Shown here piece after piece: positions 32,401-47,400 of a stretch of 64,000 bases of DNA. Position 1 is the stretch's first letter, and the number at the start of each line of letters is the position of its first letter. The notes below the pieces were generated by a model. The model saw only the letters and a list, made by a program, of their open reading frames with translations. It had not been told where the DNA came from and did no database searches. This stretch comes from Bathymodiolus brooksi (taxonomy: Eukaryota > Mollusca > Bivalvia > Mytilida > Modiolidae): contig OY804575.1 in NCBI GenBank assembly GCA_963680875.1, positions 104,463,505 through 104,527,504 on the forward strand, given 5' to 3'. Made by a program: the position numbers and the translations under genes.

Positions 32401-35400
32401 TGTATAAGGAATAAAATTTGAAAAATAAAATTTGTGTCACCTTAAGATTTTGTATTTAAAGGGATATTGTCTACCACAATCGTAATTTTTTCATACCCAA
32501 AATTATTATCGTTTTCCGTACTGACCTTCATAAAATGAAGATGAAACACCGAATTATTGGCGAATATGCTACGAAATGTTGTTTTTTTCGATGTAAAAAA
32601 GCTGACCATCATTACTGGAAACTAATTAATTATTCACTGACCTGAGCGAGGCCAAATCTATTTTTATCTATTTTTATGCCAGTAGCCCGGATACTGCAGC
32701 ATGGATGTTAAAATTCGTGTTTGTTTACCTCGCAATTACGGCCGTTTTATGCTATTCATTGACAATAATTTGCTGTTGCCAGGTGCAAGATTACATATAT
32801 TGAATAATATCTACCGAAAATGATCATAGGCATCATCATAAATTCATAAAATATGAAAAACGATTGAGGAAAGAAGGAAAAAACATGTTCGGCTTACATA
32901 TCAAGCAAAATATTTGCAAATTCAGCGCGAGTTTGGACGCGTAGCACTTCCTTGAGTTCGTTCCAACGGTCCAACTGATCCCCTACATATATCCTGTATT
33001 TGTTCCATTTGGAAGATACTTCACTTCTATTCATCTTTCTCTCTGAATCCGTCAAAGTCCACTTTCTTCCACGCGTTGACACTTTCTCTTTTGCCCAAGA
33101 ACCACATGTTGTTTATTGTTTCTAAACAGTGTGCATGCTCAAGACGGGTTCACATAGAAGGCCATATGAATAGATTTGAATATTGTCATCCAGGACAATA
33201 ATTCTGATAACAATAGTTTTGGGTCTTTTTTGTCAAAAAATCGTATCTTTTGTAGCATAACTCGGTGTTAATCTTCATTTTATGAAGGTCAGTACGGAAA
33301 ACGACAATAATTTTGGGTATGAAAAAATTACGATTTTAGTAGACTTTAAGTAAAAAAAGCTATTTTATTTATAAATCAACTTATAAAAAGTTTTGCATCC
33401 TAAAAGCTGCAGGGGAAATTTATTGAAAACACGAACAAGAGTGAGATAACTTAGAGTTCAATTTCTTTGTCAACAATTAAAACATGCATTGTTGGTATCA
33501 AAACTGTACACGAAGAAGTCAAATTATACAGAGTGAGTCATGTAAGAAAAGATAAAGAAAAAAATCATGTAGATGCAATTAAATTTGCATTCACATGTAC
33601 AGTACACATTAGAGACAAAGCTAGATAAATCACTGTGATAGATGTATCACTCATCTTGGTGATTTGGATATATCTTTTGTTCTATTAAATATATCTTCAA
33701 AATTTCTTCTACATTTAGAGTGTTACTTACTATCACCAAAAAGGCATATAAAAATAAGTAAATAGATTAAATAGATCAAAAGATATATCAGTATCACTAA
33801 GAAGAGTGATATGTCTATCACAGTGATTTTTCATGCTATGTCTGTGACTGTACTGTACCGTACATCATAAGTTTCAATAAAAAAAACAACAATAAAAACA
33901 CATCTACAAGATGATAAATTATATAACTTACTCTACAATAGGATTGGTTTCTAGTTCAAAATCACTTTCTGGGTTGACAAGATAATTGACATTGATCAAT
34001 GGATGCCCACTTCCAACTTTAATTGTTGATCGTCTGAGAGCTGTTACATTGTTTTGCGAGAAAGCATTTGCATAAAATCTTTGTAAGGCATCAGTGTCCT
34101 CTTTGTTAAATATTCTAAGAATGTAATGTCCTACATTGTTCTCTATGATGTTAAACGTAAAATTTGTTCCTACGTTCTGCATGTGGATAACATCCCTATA
34201 ATCTCCGACAGAGTAGTTGAAGATATGGTTTTCGTAGAAATGGAATTGTTGGAAATGATGTCCACTGATGTTCAATGCTTCTCCATTGGTCCCGTACGAG
34301 AAAACATTATTTGTGATGTTGGCTTGTAAATGTGTCGAAAAGCTCTGAGCGTTGGCATGAATGTACATTCCACCTTTGTTTTTACTAACTAAGCTGTGCT
34401 GGAAATTAAGTATGAGTGTGTTTTGAATGTTGAAATTTATCACAGGAGGCGACGTCAGATTTAAAATAGCTAGACCATTTCCTTCAATCCAACATCGATC
34501 AAAATAAATAGATGGATTAATTTCTCCAATATTTTGATAGAAGATAGCTCCATCTTCATTGTTTCTCATTACTATATTTTCAAACTTATGAGAAGTTGAA
34601 CTGTCTGAAAAACAAAAGTAAAACAAAAGTAAATTAGACTGTATCTGTAGATAGTCACTACATACAAATATCAAGATTGTATAAACCATATCAGTGGTGT
34701 AATGGTTATTGTGCTCAACTTGAGTGCAGTAGGTCATGTGTTCGAGTGGAGCGACATTGCTACCTGTTGACTGTTGTTTCAGGTAGCCAGCACTATAAGA
34801 AAGCCCAACTAAGCATGTTCGTCTAGTACAAAGCGGACATAATTACCATTATGATCATCTCATCGAAATGTAACTTGCCATGATATAGCTCAAAAATTGT
34901 TCATTTGCCGTTAAAAAACAATCACTCACTCACTCAAAATTGTATACATGTATATGGAAAAGTTTGAAAGAAATAAGATTAGTGTATGTACAAAATCAAA
35001 GAAGAATGCATCGATGCCCCTACTTCCAGCTATATAGCTAACATAAAACTAAACGCTTCACCTGGTATTTTCAGCATGTCAAGTCAACAGAAACTTGTTA
35101 GTGTACAAAAGCCACAAAAATTGCCATTTTTCAAATAATTAAATTTAAGGTGTTTTGTTTTGAACATAAAATTATATCAAAACATGAATGACAGAAATTC
35201 TAAGAAATGATTTATCAATGATTCCAAAGAATTGCCATAAATTACAAATAAAATTACCTGGATAATTGGAATATGACAAAGGTGATGTCACAATCTCTGC
35301 TATAAAACCATAATGTTCATGCGCCGATGAAGCGTGGATGTGGACTGAGATCGTGTGTCCAGTTGCTAAATATCGTCTGGTTATGTCATCATTCGTACTG

Positions 35401-38400
35401 TTTGACGTCAGCTCTGTTATTAGGGTATTAGTAGATACATCTTTCCCGTCAAAAACTTCAATTACATTTCTGTAAAAATCGTCTTGGTATAAATTAAATT
35501 GGAGAAGTCGGAAGGATACTTTTCGTAACTTATTGTTTCCCTCAATGACTTTTACACAGCTACGTTCATATTGAGAGTATTTGTAATATACAATTACTCG
35601 ATTTTCGAGAAATATTTCTTTCTCCATGCGACATATATCCACGAGTCCCATCATGAAGTATGGCACAGTGTTAGTTATAAGCGGAATAAAGGAGGATTTT
35701 TCATCATCACTTGACTCACCATTTAACATAAGAACATTGATACCGTAACCAAGATTACGACTAGCGTTGATATTATGAACTTGTAGTTCATATCTGGGTG
35801 AAACAATGTCAAAGCCATTCCACAGACATCTCGTAACATTTATATCCTGCATGATCGGCGTAACGTAAGTAGCCTGAACGGCACCTACTTTTTCTCCGTG
35901 AAGCATTCCTGCTCCATCTATATCAACATATTCTAATGCAGATCTCTGTTCATCAGGCACGACGGGAACTATATCTTCCTCGTAAGTTTTTGAAGCAAAT
36001 CGAATGTTCCCCCAGTAGTCCATTGTGCTGTCTAACGTTCTTTCTCCACATCTGATAAAAGTGTAGTTAGAGGCATGAATACATTTCTGTATGTCGTAGT
36101 TGATTCTCTTCATACAATGACCTAATGAAGGTTCGTCTCCATTACAGTAATACGAGTATGTCCAAAATTCTTTCCGAAAATACATTGGTTTACCGAATAT
36201 ATAATGATCAAATAGATGGGTAAACCTTATATCAACATTAACCGTTTCTAGACCGAGCTCACGGCAAACAACTTCTGCTGTTTTCTTATTGAATTTACTG
36301 TCACACATAATTGTCCATGTATCTGTAGTTGAATTATACAATTCCAAAAATCCTTGATGAATAGGAATAGTTCCATTTTCATCTCTGCGTAATCGAACAT
36401 CGCCACTAGATGTAGCATGTACATCAATATTTCGAGTTGATCTTTTCTTTATGCAGCTATTTCCAACAATGCTCTGTATCGCAGGAGCAAATTTAATTCT
36501 GGAATACATCGATCCTCTAGCAACCAATTGTCCAAGGACCAATATTCCAACATTTGGATTAAAATGCAGTACTGATCCTGGAGGAATTATCAATTTAGCA
36601 TTAGGCATAATAGTCAGGTCAGAGACCACTTTATATGGTATCATTGACTTGGGCAAGGAGACTAATCCATCTATTCGACCACCTAGTTTTTGTAAATTTA
36701 ATTGAAAGTTGTCTTGAGAACCTGTGGCAATTGCATTGTCATTGATTACATCGGAAACAGTCAAATGCGGGAAATAATCAGCAATAACGTAACTATTCCA
36801 GTCGTCAAAATCAAATATTTTCTGCCTGATTGCGTATTGTACTGGAGTTCCCCACCAGTTCTCCTTTACATTTAATCTATTGTTGACCAGAAGTGAGTAA
36901 ATTCCTGCAATGAGTTCAAACTGAAGTAATGGGTTCTGGAATACATTTCTATTAAATGTGATGTCAAGAACCCCTCGGATTGCTACAGCATAAGTTGTAG
37001 GGGTACTTGCTGACACACAAGAGTACGATGGGCTTGGACGATTGTCGGAAATACTATTTACATGAAATTTTCCTGCACCTAAATCAAAATATTCTGAATG
37101 ACTTGTCATATCTAATTCTATGACATATTTTCCAACGTTACGGTGAAATAGGTTGTTGTAAACAGTAAGATCTTTTTCCATTCCTCCAATATACATCAAT
37201 CCTCTCAGACAAGTATTGTCAACGAACTTTGAACTCATGATGGTTACATTAGCATAATAACCATTAACATTGAAAACCATCTGCTGGTTGTTTTGCATCA
37301 CACAATCCTTTACAAACACAGAATGATATTTTCTTTCTACGATATCATTTACCCTTGGCAATTCAATATCAAAACCTCCATACTTGTTGTTTTTTATTTC
37401 AGAATCATTAAAAGTCCATTGCCAAACGTTATTTGCAAAATCAACATGATTATGATCTGCAAGTATTCCTTTTCCATTTCTGTAAAATTTACACCTTACC
37501 ATTTTGTATTTTATAACTCCTAGTCTTTCTGGACGAGTCATTTCTTCTGGTGTCGGAATCAGCTGATCATGATATTTCGTTAAACTAGGAATGTACATTG
37601 CCTCCTCCATATTATCAAAAACATTGACCATTTCAAATCTGATTTCTTCTTCTTTAATACGGTGGAAAATTTCCAGTTTTTCATTTGATGGATTATTATA
37701 ATGTTTGGTCAGAATTCCTTGTTTGTTGTGTTGAATTGTACAGTTGTAGAAATTTATCTGGGAGAATGGCGGCTCAAAGGGGTACCTCTCTGAAAAATAA
37801 AATATTGATAAATATAAACAATGAATGAATGAACAATGAACACTACATAATTTACTTCAGACTAAAACAAATAAATATTAATAGCTTAATTAATTAATAA
37901 AAAGCCTTAAAGTTCATGTTTATCCAAAGTTATATTGTGTACTTTCACTACCAAAATACCACACTTCTTTTATCTGTACTTAACACCCCCCCAAAAAAAA
38001 AATCTTGCGAAAATAATTTCAGAATAAGCATGGTTCAACTATAATGTCTGCAATGAAACATTTTCCTAAAAGAAGATCTAAAAATAAAAGAGTGTTCAAT
38101 CACTACTTTTCATTCATTTTCGGTTAAAGAAGCACTGAAAATCACAGGTTTCCTTTAACTGTCTGACATCAAATCAGCATTAGGAAGATTGACAGCTTGG
38201 TAGGAGCACACAAATTACCAAAAACCAAGGTGTATTCTTAAATTTAATAAAAGTACATTGTATCAACAAATTTATCAATTTTCATAATGGTGACATTTTT
38301 TTAATTACAAAAATACCTGCAAAGACACAAATATTGGTTCTATGATGATCAAAATTTGTCTATGCTTCAAAAGAGTTCTCACAGAAGCTTTGCGTGCAAA

Positions 38401-41400
38401 AATGTTTTTGGAGGGTATTGTCATGTACAATCGGCACTCCCCCTTCCTCCACTTTCCGTACAAAAAAACATACAGTACTTAGAGCAAGAGTGGAACATGC
38501 CTTACAGTTATAAAACTGTGGAGTCAAGTTTTGTAATCGCACGTGAAAAGATCAAAATGTCATATACAATAAATGCATCATTCTGATTGGACGATTTGGC
38601 AGTAGGAGTACAAAATTTGTAACTTTATGACCATGAGCCCAGATTATGGAGATTGCTACTGAAATCATTATAATTTATTTTTTTATTCAACAACTTGTTC
38701 TTCTTAAATAAGTGCATGATCACCACATCGGTGGTGTAATGTTCAGCGTGCTTGCATCGAGTGAGGAAGATCGTGGTTCAAGCCACGGTCGGGTCAAACC
38801 AAAGACTATAAAATTGGTATTTGTTGCATCTCCGCTAAGCACACAGCATTAAGAAGTAAGAACAAAGACGTGTTGGCTCGGTATCAGAATAATGTGTCAG
38901 AGTGAAGCGACATGTCTACCCACGAATTGTTGTTTCAGTGAGCTAGCACTATAAAAATCCAATTCAGCGTGTTGGTCTAGAACAAAGCAGACTTCATCAT
39001 CATCTCATTGAAAATTAACTTGTTCTCGCCATGATATACATATAGCTGAAAAATTTCTGAGTTGGCGTTAAACAACAATCACTAATATGAGATTCCACAT
39101 TTCTTATATATATTTGTATATACATTGTACTAACTTGAAATTGCTGCAAAGGCTAGTCTGCCAGAGAAAACTCCTCTAACTAACACAGCTATAGTCATGT
39201 ATTTTGAAGTCGAAATCAATGGAAAATCCACCATATCTTTCTCTATTTCCCATCGTTCTGTGTTAGTGGATATCCCATCTTTACTAGAGTCGTATATTGT
39301 GACTTTTTCCACATTAGTAAGTGGATTGTAGTCCAATAACTGTAGAGTTATTCTATAATAATAGGCCACTTCAATCTCCATCATGTATGTAAAATCCACA
39401 GTCATTAGTCCGGGCTTTGTTACTATAAACATCATAGAATCTTGGCCTAATTTATAGTATGGTGTCTGTACTAATTCTACCGTAAGACTTGGTTCAATAA
39501 AGTTTCTCACACTTAGAGCTTCATATTCTGTGAAATAAGGGTCATATACGAACCCACTTTTCTCGTTATTGTTCATCGTAGCATAATTTATTTTTAAAAA
39601 TGGTGACCTTGTCAAAAATCCATGTCCTTGATTATCATCAAACATACAATGTTCAAATAGGTTTTCTGTGTGAGGATGACTATACTTCACATTAACTCCA
39701 TCAGATACAGATTTTCTAACTATCAGTCCCGTAATTTTCAGATAATTATAATCGATGGTAAGACCAGGTGTATATTTCATTTCGTCTGCGTCCAGTAATC
39801 CAGCATGTTCAATGATCACATGACGTATCTGGGTAGGTTCTGCCATACTACCTTTAGGCACAGCTGGTAAGGTTACACCTATAAAACAAGAGAGAATGCA
39901 GAAACAAATAAAAACTGGTAAATGGTTCAAATTTTATCTTCTGACTTTACTAAAAACCAGAGGCTCACCTAACACTGCATGGAGCAGGAACTGCGAACAC
40001 TTCCGGAGCACCGTTTTTAGTGAGGTTCGTGTTACTAGATCTTTAGTTTATGTGTATGCTTTGTAGATCATTGTTTGTCCTTTTTCTTTTGGACATTGTG
40101 TCCTTCGATTTAGTATTATTTACGGATTCTGATTGCCCTTTTGGTATCTTCAAAATCTTCTCACCTGGTTTTAAATGGTTTTTCTTTATTATTCATTTAT
40201 CAACATTTGGGATGTATATTAAATTAGCTCATGCCTTGGCAGCCATCTTCATTTTCCAATCAACACAAAAAAATAATAAACTGTACATGTGTAGAGGAAC
40301 AGATAGGGAATTTTCAAGATTAGTTTCTTTCAAAAAAAGGTTTACTGCTTTCAGAGGATGACTACTGGCTCGGAATCAGGATAATGTGTCCGAGTGGGGC
40401 GACATATCTATCTGCACACAGTGTGTTTCAGTGAGCTAGCACTACAAAAATCCAAATAAGGTCTAGTACAAAGTGGCCCTCTTCATCATCTCATTGAAAA
40501 TTAACTTGTTCATGCCATGATATAGCTGAAAAATTGCTGAGTTGGTGTTAAACAACAATCACTCACTCGAAATTGGATTCAATCAAACTTGTTGTTTGTA
40601 GAAAGCTTTTTATTTTCAATAACAGTTCTATATGTTACACTATGTTATGTGGTGATGGCCATCGCAAATTTCCAATGAATATAAAACAAGGGCAATGCAA
40701 AGCGTGGCGTATCCCCTCGCCTAAAAATTTGACCCAGTGACCTTGAAAATCAATAGGGTTCCAGATTCTCTTAAGGACTAAGTATGTACCAAGCTTGGTC
40801 AAAATCCATTGAATGATGTTGATTCTAGAGTGTTCACAAGGATGTTACACAGTAAAAATTTGACCCCTTGACCTTTGACCTTGAAAATCAATAGGGTTCC
40901 AGATTCTCTTAAGGACTAAGTTTGTACCAAGTTTGGTCAAAATCCATTGAAGGATGTTGATTCTAGTGTTCACAAGGATGTTACACGGTAAAAATTTGAC
41001 CCGGTGACCTTGATCTTTGACTTATGACCTTGAAAATCAATAGGGTTCCAGATTTTCTGCAGGACTAAGTATGTACCAAATTTGGTCAAAATCTATTGAA
41101 GGATGTTGATTCTAGAGTGTTCACAAGGATGTTACGGAAGGACGGTAGCATTACTATATCCCTTCGCAACTTCGTTGGCGAGGGTATAATAAAATACATT
41201 GAGGGTCACATAAGATATTGAGAGATATTTTCCCCTTTCAATAACTTGCATTGTCAGTGACTTGCGACAGGTCAATGGTTTTCTCTGGGTACTCTAGTTT
41301 CCTTCACCAATAAAACTGGCCGCCAACATATAACAGAAATATTGTTGAAAGTGGTGTTAAACACCATAACCTCCTGGTTAATTATTCACACAATCTTTCT

Positions 41401-44400
41401 ATCTACAGTGGGACAATAGGAATAACAACCAAATAGTCTGCAGCATAATGATTTTTTGTTACATACCTGCCCATGTCGGTGGTTGGCATCTCAGGTAAAC
41501 AATATCGGTAAAATCACAACTAAATTCTCCAAACTTCTCCGATTCACACTGTGTCAAATCAGTGTCAAGATGGTTACATTTTACTCTGCTCATCAAAATT
41601 GTACTTCCAGATCGTATTTGAGTTTTAGCAACTCCATGTGCAGGGTCATAGGTCAACCCCAGCTGTACACAAACTACTGCCGAATTTTCTACTATCCATC
41701 CCTAGGAAACCAATATGAAATTTAAAATATAATAGATTCATGATGTTGTCAACAATTGTTACAGGGTTAATTGTAGTCAATGAACTGCAAGGTAATTCAG
41801 AATATTAATAGTCCATCTTTTATACTGCTTAGACCAAATTGCTTTAAATACAATGCATATTATTCACAAAAGAAATTAATTAAACTTATATATATCAAGA
41901 AACAATATCAAATAAAACATGTACATGTGCTATAAATAGCTATTAAACTATTACCATAACAAGTTGTGTATAGTATGCATTTGTTGTAAGATTGTAGTCC
42001 AATAACTGTAGAGTAATTCTAAAATAACAGTCCATTCTTACAATACATCATAGTTAAATTGAGATTTATCCTGCACTGGTTCCACTTGAGCACTCACATT
42101 GCATAGACTGGATATTTTTAACATGCCGGATAAACACAATATAAATACATTGTTGGTCAAAATTAAATTTATTTCCACTCGTTACGAAAAACAGACTAGA
42201 AAAGCTTCCCACATGCTCGCTTTACTACCTGTTTCTAAAGCTAACGGATGCAGAAAAAACAGTTGACAACAGATGCAAAGCTATGACAATACCTCACATA
42301 AAACTTTGGTCCAGGTGAGTAAATAATTTAGAATTGTAGACATAACAATACCTTATTACAAACAGCACCCCATGTGTCAAACATTTCAACTTCTAGTCTT
42401 CCTTCATATTCATCCTTTCCATCAACCAGTCTGACTGATGCAGTCCTATTTTCTATAGCTACCTCATCTGGATCCACTTTCAATGTGAACCGGACAGGTG
42501 AACCGGACTGAATTCCATCTGCTTTAAGTCGGCCATGAGCTACCAAACCAATTGAATTCTCAAATTCAAGAACAGAGTTTGGTTTAAGTTCAAGAGTTGC
42601 CCCTGGTTTAATAAAGATGTCTTTGTCCACTTGGTAATGCATGTTTGGTTGTGCAGTAAAGCCTGGGACATCTAAAATTCCACCTATTTTATTTCCACGA
42701 TGGAATACCCATCGGTACTTCGGTATGTCAAATGTGGTTTGACCAGTGTACAGCCACTGTTCACGCAAAACAGGAAAATATTCTATGTTGGCTAAATTGT
42801 ATCTATCGTCTTTGTCAAAAATTCGAGAATGGACAAACCGATGGATTTTATCATCTGTTAAAGCACCCCACCAATTATAGCTGCCTTGTATTGTTACAGA
42901 TGGATCAACAAGATGTGTTGCTATATCTCTGACGGAATCAGGGTTATGAATATAATTTCTTTGTACGAAAATATTATCAGATGATACAATTATTGGTGCA
43001 TTGGCTCGATTTCTTGGATTCAAATATGGCGATCTGTCACTAATGTTGTTATAAATAACTCGATTAAACTTGAATTCCATCTTCTGATATGGACTATTTT
43101 GAGTGAGTCTCATGTCAATGGCGTAGCGCCCATCATTTTCAGTAAAAGTATTTTCATAAATTTTATAATCCACTTTGAATTTTGAATACCATTTGCTTAC
43201 TAATAAGTCATATGTATTGTCAATTCTAACTGCCCCTAAAGAATGCTTGGAGAATGTGTTATTTGTTATAAAACCAACCGTGTTAATGATCGGTGACATT
43301 AAAATTCCATGTCGCTTGTTTGCACGAAAGTTGTTAAAAGCTAGGGTAATATTAGTAGGTGGATATGCTTCAGTTGACACATTGCAAGACAAATATTCCA
43401 CGGCTTCGTTATTATTGAAATAAAAATCGGTAGTGTTAATAAGAATTTCACCACCTCTGCAGTAGTTCCCAACTCTTATAGCAATCCATTCGTTTAAAGA
43501 AAATACTGATCGTGCAATCTCCATTTTCAAGAAATGTTCGAAACGAGAATTGTTTAGTTGTAAATATTCTGTGATCATACCATAGCCATCTGTAGACAGA
43601 ATCTTGGAGTTGTTAACCAACTGATAACCACCAGCATACGATATATTTATACCACTTCTTGCGTTACCTTCTATCAGGGTATTGTTAATGGCTATCTCTC
43701 CCGCTCCTTGATAGATGCGAATCCCTGCACCATACTTATTTCCGGAGACAACGGACGAGTTAACGGCAACTTTACTACGCATATCCTGTACGTTTAAACC
43801 ATACCCTGTATTGTTACTGGCACTAGAATTGATAAAGCGTAATTCTTCATCAGGTCCTACAATAAGAAAAGAAAAAGGTATCAAATATGACCATGAAAAC
43901 TGTTCTAAGGAGCAAATAAAGAATTTATTTCACCACAATTAGTTTATGGAGACTCAAAATATCAAATTTAGTACTAGTGATAAAATCAAGTTCTGACTTT
44001 TCAAACAGCACGATTATTGTGATTTAAAAAAAAAATTGTAGGTTTAATAAACTTGAACTAAACATTTTCCCCAGGTTTGTAGGATCAGAAAGGGTGTGTA
44101 CTATGCATCAATATGTTTTTTGTCTTACAGTTACAATGAAGTCAGGGGCCGTCATGGTCGTGACCGCATGGTAGTTGGATTTACAACTATCTGTGCAGTC
44201 ATTGCCTATCAGCACAAACATTCAAACTCTGTTCATAGCGAGGTGTACTCGATACCACACTATGTGAAAATTTTGTCAGTGGCTTGCAACAGGTCGGTGG
44301 TTTTCTCTGGGTACTCAGTTTCCTCCACCAATAAAACTGACTGCTACGATATAAATGAAATATTGTTGAAAGTGGCATTAAACACCATAAAACCAAACCA

Positions 44401-47400
44401 TATACAATGAAGTCTCCATTGACAAGTATAATTGTGTACTGGTTTGTGTGTGAGATAGGTCTACAGATGTGTGTGTGATACTCTTAGTTTCAATAATAGT
44501 TTAATATGTTTGACCACATTTATTCTCCAATATTTGCTAGAGTAGCATAGTTATATTATGGGAGTTCATTTTAACAGATTTTATGATAGATAAATGTACA
44601 TGTACATCAGAAACAGCACTGTCAGGAACAGATCACACTAATCACCTGTGTGTCAACCGACAGAATTAATTAATTATGGATTTTGACAGCGACTTTCTCG
44701 AAAAAGAAATTGTGCCTAACTGACGATGCAGAAACAGAAGTATTGCTTAATTCTTTAAATGCACAATCTTGAAAATCACCACAAAAGTCAATCCTTACCT
44801 TCATCAGACCAAAACTGTAACAGGAATCTGAGACAAGGTCGAAATGTTTTACATCGATATTGACTGTTAGATGGAGGTTTCGGTGGAAGAGTATAAGTCA
44901 TTTGTATCATTATTTTGCTACTGTCAGATGTAATTGATTGAGGAAAGCTGCCGTTTGTAACAGGAAAATCAGCCATCAATCGACCATGCTTGTCCTGATC
45001 ATAAACTTTCATCCTTGCTGTTACTGTAGGATCACGTTCCATTAGCAAGAAGTGGACAGAAACTCTGTGACCAGGTACTGTGTTGAACGTCTGAAAATAA
45101 AATATTATTTTGTAAATCAATATTAATGTGACAAGGAGTTCTCATCTTTTTATACATGTAGATTGTAAATACATGTACCTAATATTTTGGCATCTGAAAC
45201 TAGTGAAACAAAAGTAATAAATTTTAGCAGCTGAAACAAACGAAAGAAAAGGAATAAATTTTGGTAGCTGAAACTAGAGAAAGAAAAGGAATAAATTTTG
45301 GCAGCTGAAACTAACGAAAGAAAAGGAATAAATTTTGGCAGCTGAAATTAGTGAAACCAGAGGCTCCCAGGAGCCTGTAATCGCTCACCTGGATCAAAGC
45401 TGCTTTCAATAACAACGCAACAGCACTGTGGCGGCCATCTTGGCGGGAGAGCGCAACTGCCGGACACAATTTTGGAAGAGGACCATCCAATGACTATTCC
45501 ATCAAAGTTTGGTTCTAATTGTGCTACTGGTTCCAGACAAGATGGTTTATATGTGAATTTCCCATAGGGTTCTATGTTAAACTAAGTACAGCTGTGCAGC
45601 CATCTTGGTCAGAGGGCGGGACCACCAGACACAATTTTGGAAGAGGACCATCCAATGACTATTTTATCAAAGTTTGGTTCCAATTGAGCAACTGGTTCCA
45701 GACAAGAAGATTTTTATGTGAATTTCCCATAGGTTCCTATGTTAAACTAAGTTCGGCTGTGGGGGCCATCTTGGTCGAAGGATCGAACTGCCTGACATAT
45801 TTTTGGAAGAGAACCATCCAATGACTATTTCATCAACATTTAGTTCTTATTGAGCAAATGGTTTCAAACAAGAAGATTTTGATGGGAATTTCCCATAGGA
45901 GTCCTATGTTAAATCAAGTTCGGCTGTGGCGGCCATCTTGGTCGGAGGTCTGAAATGTCAGACATAAATTTGGAAGGGAACCACCCAAGGATCATTTCAG
46001 CAAAGTTTGGTTGAGATTGGCTCAGTAGTTTCAGAGGAGAAGATTTTTTAAATTTCATCCCCCCTTTTTTCTATTTTTAGCTTGGCGGCCATCTTGGTTG
46101 GAAGTCGGGATCACCGGACACAATTTTGGAAGGGGGCCATCCAAGAATCATTTCAGCAAAGTTTGGTTGAGATTGGCTCAGTAGTTTCAGAGGAGAAGAT
46201 TTTTTTTTAATTTCATCCCCCCTTTTTTTTAATTTGCATAATCGGTCAAAATCGACAAAAGTTCAAAGTTCATAAAAAATCCTGTAATACATGTTAAAAA
46301 GCTCATCATTATGCTTATACAGTTCAAATTTGGGCACATTCTGGCTTAAAATAGAGCAGTGGTGGCCATTTGAAGAAATTTCTATATTTAGTAACAGTGG
46401 CCATCTTGAATGGAGGGCGGGGCTGTCGGACACAATTTTAAAAGGGACCATCCCTGCCAGGTTTGGTTTAATTTGGTTCAGCGGTTTCAGAGGAGAAGAT
46501 TTAAATGTGATCTTTTATCAAAATATGCCTAATTTGCATAATCGGTATATATCGGCTGAAAGAAAAATTTCACAGAAAAACCCGGAATAAATGTTAAACT
46601 ATTCCTTGCCATGTAGCTGCAGTTAAAATTTGAGCTCATTTTGACTTACACTGAAACAGCATTGGACAATTAAAATTTCATCCCCTCTTTTTTCTATTTT
46701 GAGCTTGGCGGCCATCTTGGTTGGAAGTCGGGATCACCGGACACAATTTTGAAAGGGGGCCATCCAAGGACCATTCCAGCAAAGTTTGGTTGCAATTGGC
46801 CCAGGGGTTTCTGAGGAGAAGATTAAAATGTGAAATGTTGACGGACGGACGACAAACGACTAACGAAAAGTGATGACAATAGCTCACATGGCCTAAAGGC
46901 CAGGTGAGCTAATAAAAGGAATAAATTTTGATAGAATATAATTGTCTAGATAGTAGCGACTGTTTGAATGCTTTCAAATAGAAATGTGTTGCTATCTACA
47001 GATATTGTTTCCACTTTCCACTGTGATAAAGTTTGTCAGTAATTTGCGGCAGGTCGGTGGCTTTCTCGGGGTACTCAAAACTGCACCACGATATTTCTAA
47101 AGCATTGTTAAAAGTGGTGTTAACCACCATAACCCTAACCCTAGCCCACTTTTCACTAGCACATACAAGGATAAATATGAATCAAATCAAACAGCTACAA
47201 AAAATACCTGTAATAATCACATATTATTTACTTACCCTTGAGCAATCATAGCTATCATATGGTTTATTGCCATCAGTATCAATAATATTTTCATACACGA
47301 AAAATGGGTAGTTAAGCTGAGAAGGAACAGCTGCTCTACAGAATGAATTTGATGACGGAAACTTCAGCTCCCAGTCATAAATCGTGTAGTTTTTCATGTA

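Noticed and set aside
39130..39930. Exon 9 as the first exon of a separate secreted protein
   Set aside because: The apparent signal peptide ([18 protein letters not shown]) is translated intron; the acceptor at 39879 joins exon 8 in phase and the domain order continues.
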